NCBI GenBank assembly: GCA_964413755.1 | Contig: CAYPTW010000037.1 | Coordinates: 1-23,975, forward strand | From: XN24 sp964413755 | GTDB taxonomy: Bacteria > Pseudomonadota > Gammaproteobacteria > Steroidobacterales > XN24 | Length of the DNA: 23,975 bases | Reading direction: 5' to 3' | Shown: in pieces, positions 22,331 through 23,975 of the stretch | How positions within the stretch are numbered: the first letter of the stretch is position 1 | Layout of the letters: every line of letters begins with the position of its first letter | Notes under the pieces: model-generated | Told to the model about the DNA's origin: nothing | Seen by the model: the letters and a program-made list of their open reading frames with translations, nothing else | Database searches by the model: none | Program-made: the position numbers and the translations under genes

Positions 22331-23317
22331 TTACTGCGTTACCGCAACGCTGCCGAGACTTTCCATCGCGGCACGCACGACCTCGAGCCCGGCCCCGGGG
22401 CGGCAGGCGCCCTCGGCGAGCTGGCGGCGCCAGCGCCGCGCGCCCGGCCGGCCGAGGTACAGCCCGAGCACGTGGCGCGTCATGGCCGACAGTCGCACGC
22501 CCCTGTTCAGCTGCCCGGCCATGTAGTCCGTGAACCGCGCCATGATCTCTTCGCGCGGCGGCGGCTCAGCCCCGTTGAGCGCCTCTTCCAGCTGCGCGAG
22601 GAAGTAAGGGTTGTGGTAGGCCTCGCGCCCGATCATCACGCCGTCGACCTGCGCCAGGTGGGCGCGCACCGCCTCGAGGTCGCGCACGCCCCCGTTCAGC
22701 ACCACGGTCAAATGCGGAAACTCCTGCTTCAGCCGGTATACGAACTCGTAGCGCAGCGGCGGGACCTCTCGGTTCTCCTTCGGCGACAGTCCCTGCAGGA
22801 TCGCCTTGCGTGCATGCACTACGAAGGTGTCACAGCCCGATTCCGCCACCGTGCCGACAAAGTCGCGCAGGAAGCCGTAGTCCTCGTGCTCATCGATGCC
22901 GATACGGCTTTTTACCGTGACCGGCAGGTCTACGACCGCGCGCATCGCCGCCACGCAGTCGCGCACCAGCGCCGGCTCCGCCATCAGGCAGGCGCCGAAG
23001 CGCCCCGACTGCACGCGGTCGCTGGGGCAGCCGACATTCAGGTTGATCTCGTCATAGCCATAGTCGGCGCCTGCGCGTGCGGCCTCGGCCAGCACCTCCG
23101 GCTCGGAGCCGCCGAGCTGCAACGCCACCGGGTGCTCGGCGGGATCGAAGCCGAGCAGCCGCTCGCGGTCGCCGTGGCGGACCGCCTGGGCAGTGACCAT
23201 CTCGGTGTAGAGCAAGGCGCTGGGCGAAAGCAGCCGCAGGAAGTAGCGGCAATGCCGGTCCGTCCAGTCCATCATAGGGGCGATGGAAATTGCCGTATGC
23301 GGGTTCAGGCGGCTCAT
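22331..23317 (-). CDS. dusA: tRNA-dihydrouridine(20/20a) synthase DusA
   Basis: FMN-dependent TIM-barrel enzyme of 328 residues that reduces U20 and U20a in the tRNA D-loop. The N-terminus has IAPMMDWTDRHCR and LYTEMV. Catalytic Cys97 is in INLNVGCPSDRVQSG, Lys136 in VTVKSRIG and His168 in VVHARKA; the phosphate loop is in NGGVRD and GREAYHNPYFL. The DusA-type REAYHNPY and KENREVPPLRY segments favour DusA over DusB or DusC. ATG 23315-23317 was chosen; an in-frame GTG at 23333-23335 overlaps the upstream regulator gene and has no ribosome site. The regulator stop lies 7 nt upstream, so the two are probably co-transcribed. Confidence 0.94.
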   Translation of the reverse strand: MSRLNPHTAISIAPMMDWTDRHCRYFLRLLSPSALLYTEMVTAQAVRHGDRERLLGFDPAEHPVALQLGGSEPEVLAEAARAGADYGYDEINLNVGCPSDRVQSGRFGACLMAEPALVRDCVAAMRAVVDLPVTVKSRIGIDEHEDYGFLRDFVGTVAESGCDTFVVHARKAILQGLSPKENREVPPLRYEFVYRLKQEFPHLTVVLNGGVRDLEAVRAHLAQVDGVMIGREAYHNPYFLAQLEEALNGAEPPPREEIMARFTDYMAGQLNRGVRLSAMTRHVLGLYLGRPGARRWRRQLAEGACRPGAGLEVVRAAMESLGSVAVTQ

Positions 23318-23324
23318 GAAAGCT

Positions 23325-23675
23325 CTAGAGCTCACCGAAACGACGTGGACGCCGCCGCCCCCGGAAATAGCGTTCCAGAACCTCCGGTGGAAGCCGAGTA
23401 AGCATTTCCCGGAGAAAGACCCGCAATGGCTCGGTAACCGGACTGGGGCGAAAATAAAACACCCGCGCGGTGCCCTCGCGACGGCTCACCAGCAGGCCGA
23501 GATCCTCGAACTTGCGCAACTGGTTCTGGACCTGGCTTAGCGAAAAGTCGAATGTCTTGGCAATCTCGGACGCGTAGCCCTGGTCGTAGTTTTCCAGGTA
23601 CATGAGCACGCGGTAAGCAGACTCGCTGCCGAACAGGCCTATGAGCGGACGTTCAGAAATTACTGCTCGCGTCAT
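23325..23675 (-). CDS. Small winged-helix (ArsR/MarR-like) transcriptional regulator
   Basis: DNA-binding protein of 116 residues. The helix-turn-helix is in ASEIAKTFDFSLSQVQNQLRKFEDLGLL (about 35-62), followed by the wing REGTARVFYF. The C-terminal helices (LRVFLREMLTRLP) may dimerise, and the basic end RYFRGRRRPRRF is unusual. There is no cysteine cluster to suggest metal sensing. ATG 23673-23675 has AAAGGTGG upstream; a GTG three codons earlier (23682-23684) is less likely. The upstream DNA holds repeated TTAGGT half-sites, which suggests autoregulation. It sits 7 nt before dusA, so it may also control tRNA modification or the link may be incidental. Confidence 0.82.
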   Translation of the reverse strand: MTRAVISERPLIGLFGSESAYRVLMYLENYDQGYASEIAKTFDFSLSQVQNQLRKFEDLGLLVSRREGTARVFYFRPSPVTEPLRVFLREMLTRLPPEVLERYFRGRRRPRRFGEL

Positions 23676-23682
23676 TGCGGCC

Positions 23683-23718
23683 ACCTTTAATTTAGGTGAC
23701 TCTACCTAATCTTTAGGT
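23683..23718. promoter_or_regulatory. Operator array of TTAGGT half-sites upstream of the regulator gene
   Basis: Half-sites alternate in direction: ACCTTTAA (23683-23690, variant), TTAGGT (23692-23697), ACCTAA (23704-23709) and TTAGGT (23713-23718). They form inverted pairs TTAGGT-N6-ACCTAA and ACCTAA-N3-TTAGGT. The two TTTAGGT copies (23691 and 23712) are 21 bp apart, two helical turns. The array ends just before the ribosome site, ideal for autorepression. Confidence 0.6.
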
Positions 23719-23786
23719 TAAATGTCCAGCGGAACCCAGGAGGCACCCTGGCCAGCCGATTCGACGGCACGCGCACTCGATTTCCC

Positions 23787-23975
23787 TCAGGCTTCCCGTT
23801 GCAGCCCTTCGAGGCCCGTTTTGTCCAGGATGCGCAGCTTGCCGTAACCGGTAGAAATCAGCCCGCTGTCGGCGAGGTCGGCAATAGAGCGGCGGATACT
23901 GGAGCGCGTCATGCCGAGCAGCCGGCCGAGGTCCTCCTGGCTGCCGGCCACCACGCCCTCGCCGTCCGCGAGCCG
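23787..23975 (-). CDS. Crp/Fnr-family regulator, C-terminal DNA-binding part (partial)
   Basis: The last 62 codons of a gene entering from the right edge, ending in TGA at 23787-23789. The peptide contains SQEDLGRLLGMTRSSIRRSI and then DLADSGLISTGYGKLRILD, the helix-turn-helix and wing of the Crp C-terminal domain. The recognition helix (TRSSIRRSIADL) departs from both the CRP (RET-x-x-R) and FNR (E-x-x-SR) versions, so its DNA site is not predictable. The sensing domain is out of view, so its ligand (cAMP, redox or other) cannot be told. The next gene starts 111 bp downstream on the same strand. Confidence 0.85.
   Translation of the reverse strand, partial: RLADGEGVVAGSQEDLGRLLGMTRSSIRRSIADLADSGLISTGYGKLRILDKTGLEGLQREA

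Noticed and set aside
23735..23752. Small CCAGG/CCTGG inverted repeat as a terminator for the Crp/Fnr gene
   Set aside because: Five pairs only, with no following T-run on the minus strand.

Overview
The window looks like chromosomal DNA from a high-G+C gammaproteobacterium. The gene families point that way: dsbB, phoU, phoB-phoR, yoaA(dinG)-tsaB, mrcB (PBP1B), dusA and a dapE tail. No genus can be named from the sequence alone. A phasin-type protein suggests polyhydroxyalkanoate granules, and a porin plus lipoprotein signals show a Gram-negative envelope. No tRNA, rRNA, CRISPR array or insertion sequence was seen.

Layout. 1-83: tail of dapE (+). 84-469: gene-free, holding a roughly 280-bp imperfect fold-back repeat and a 30-bp tandem duplication. 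470-3269 (-): phosphate porin, terminator, then overlapping phoU-dsbB. 3510-4025 (+): a CYTH/triphosphate tunnel enzyme, divergent from the porin. 3988-6852 (-): a PRUNE-like exopolyphosphatase and a Na/Pi cotransporter with a PhoU-like tail. 6909-7547 (+): a CYTH-like protein of unusual type. 7582-11890 (-): phoB, phoR, a second CYTH-like paralogue and an SLC13-family transporter. 11989-18047 (-): a small secreted protein, PBP1B, a lipoprotein, the YoaA helicase and TsaB, joined by 4-nt stop/start overlaps. 18086-18706 (+): phasin with a histone H1-like tail. 18796-19701 (-): adenylate cyclase-FHA fusion. 19827-20774 (-): SAM methyltransferase. 20894-22324 (+): secreted M28 peptidase. 22331-23317 (-): DusA. 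23325-23675 (-): winged-helix regulator with a repeated operator. 23787-23975 (-): C-terminus of a Crp/Fnr regulator.

The most interesting part is 0.9-11.9 kb, which reads as a phosphate and polyphosphate locus. Outer-membrane uptake (porin), inner-membrane transport (Na/Pi, SLC13), signalling (PhoB, PhoR, PhoU), short-chain polyphosphate hydrolysis (PRUNE-like, CYTH) and two divergent CYTH-like proteins lie side by side. Pho-box-like 11-bp direct repeats stand upstream of the porin, phoB and the CYTH-like/SLC13 pair. The two paralogues resemble triphosphate tunnel proteins but have lost the usual ExExK motif. They flank the SLC13 gene and one is translationally coupled to it, so a polyphosphate- or phosphate-sensing transport module is a reasonable but untested idea.
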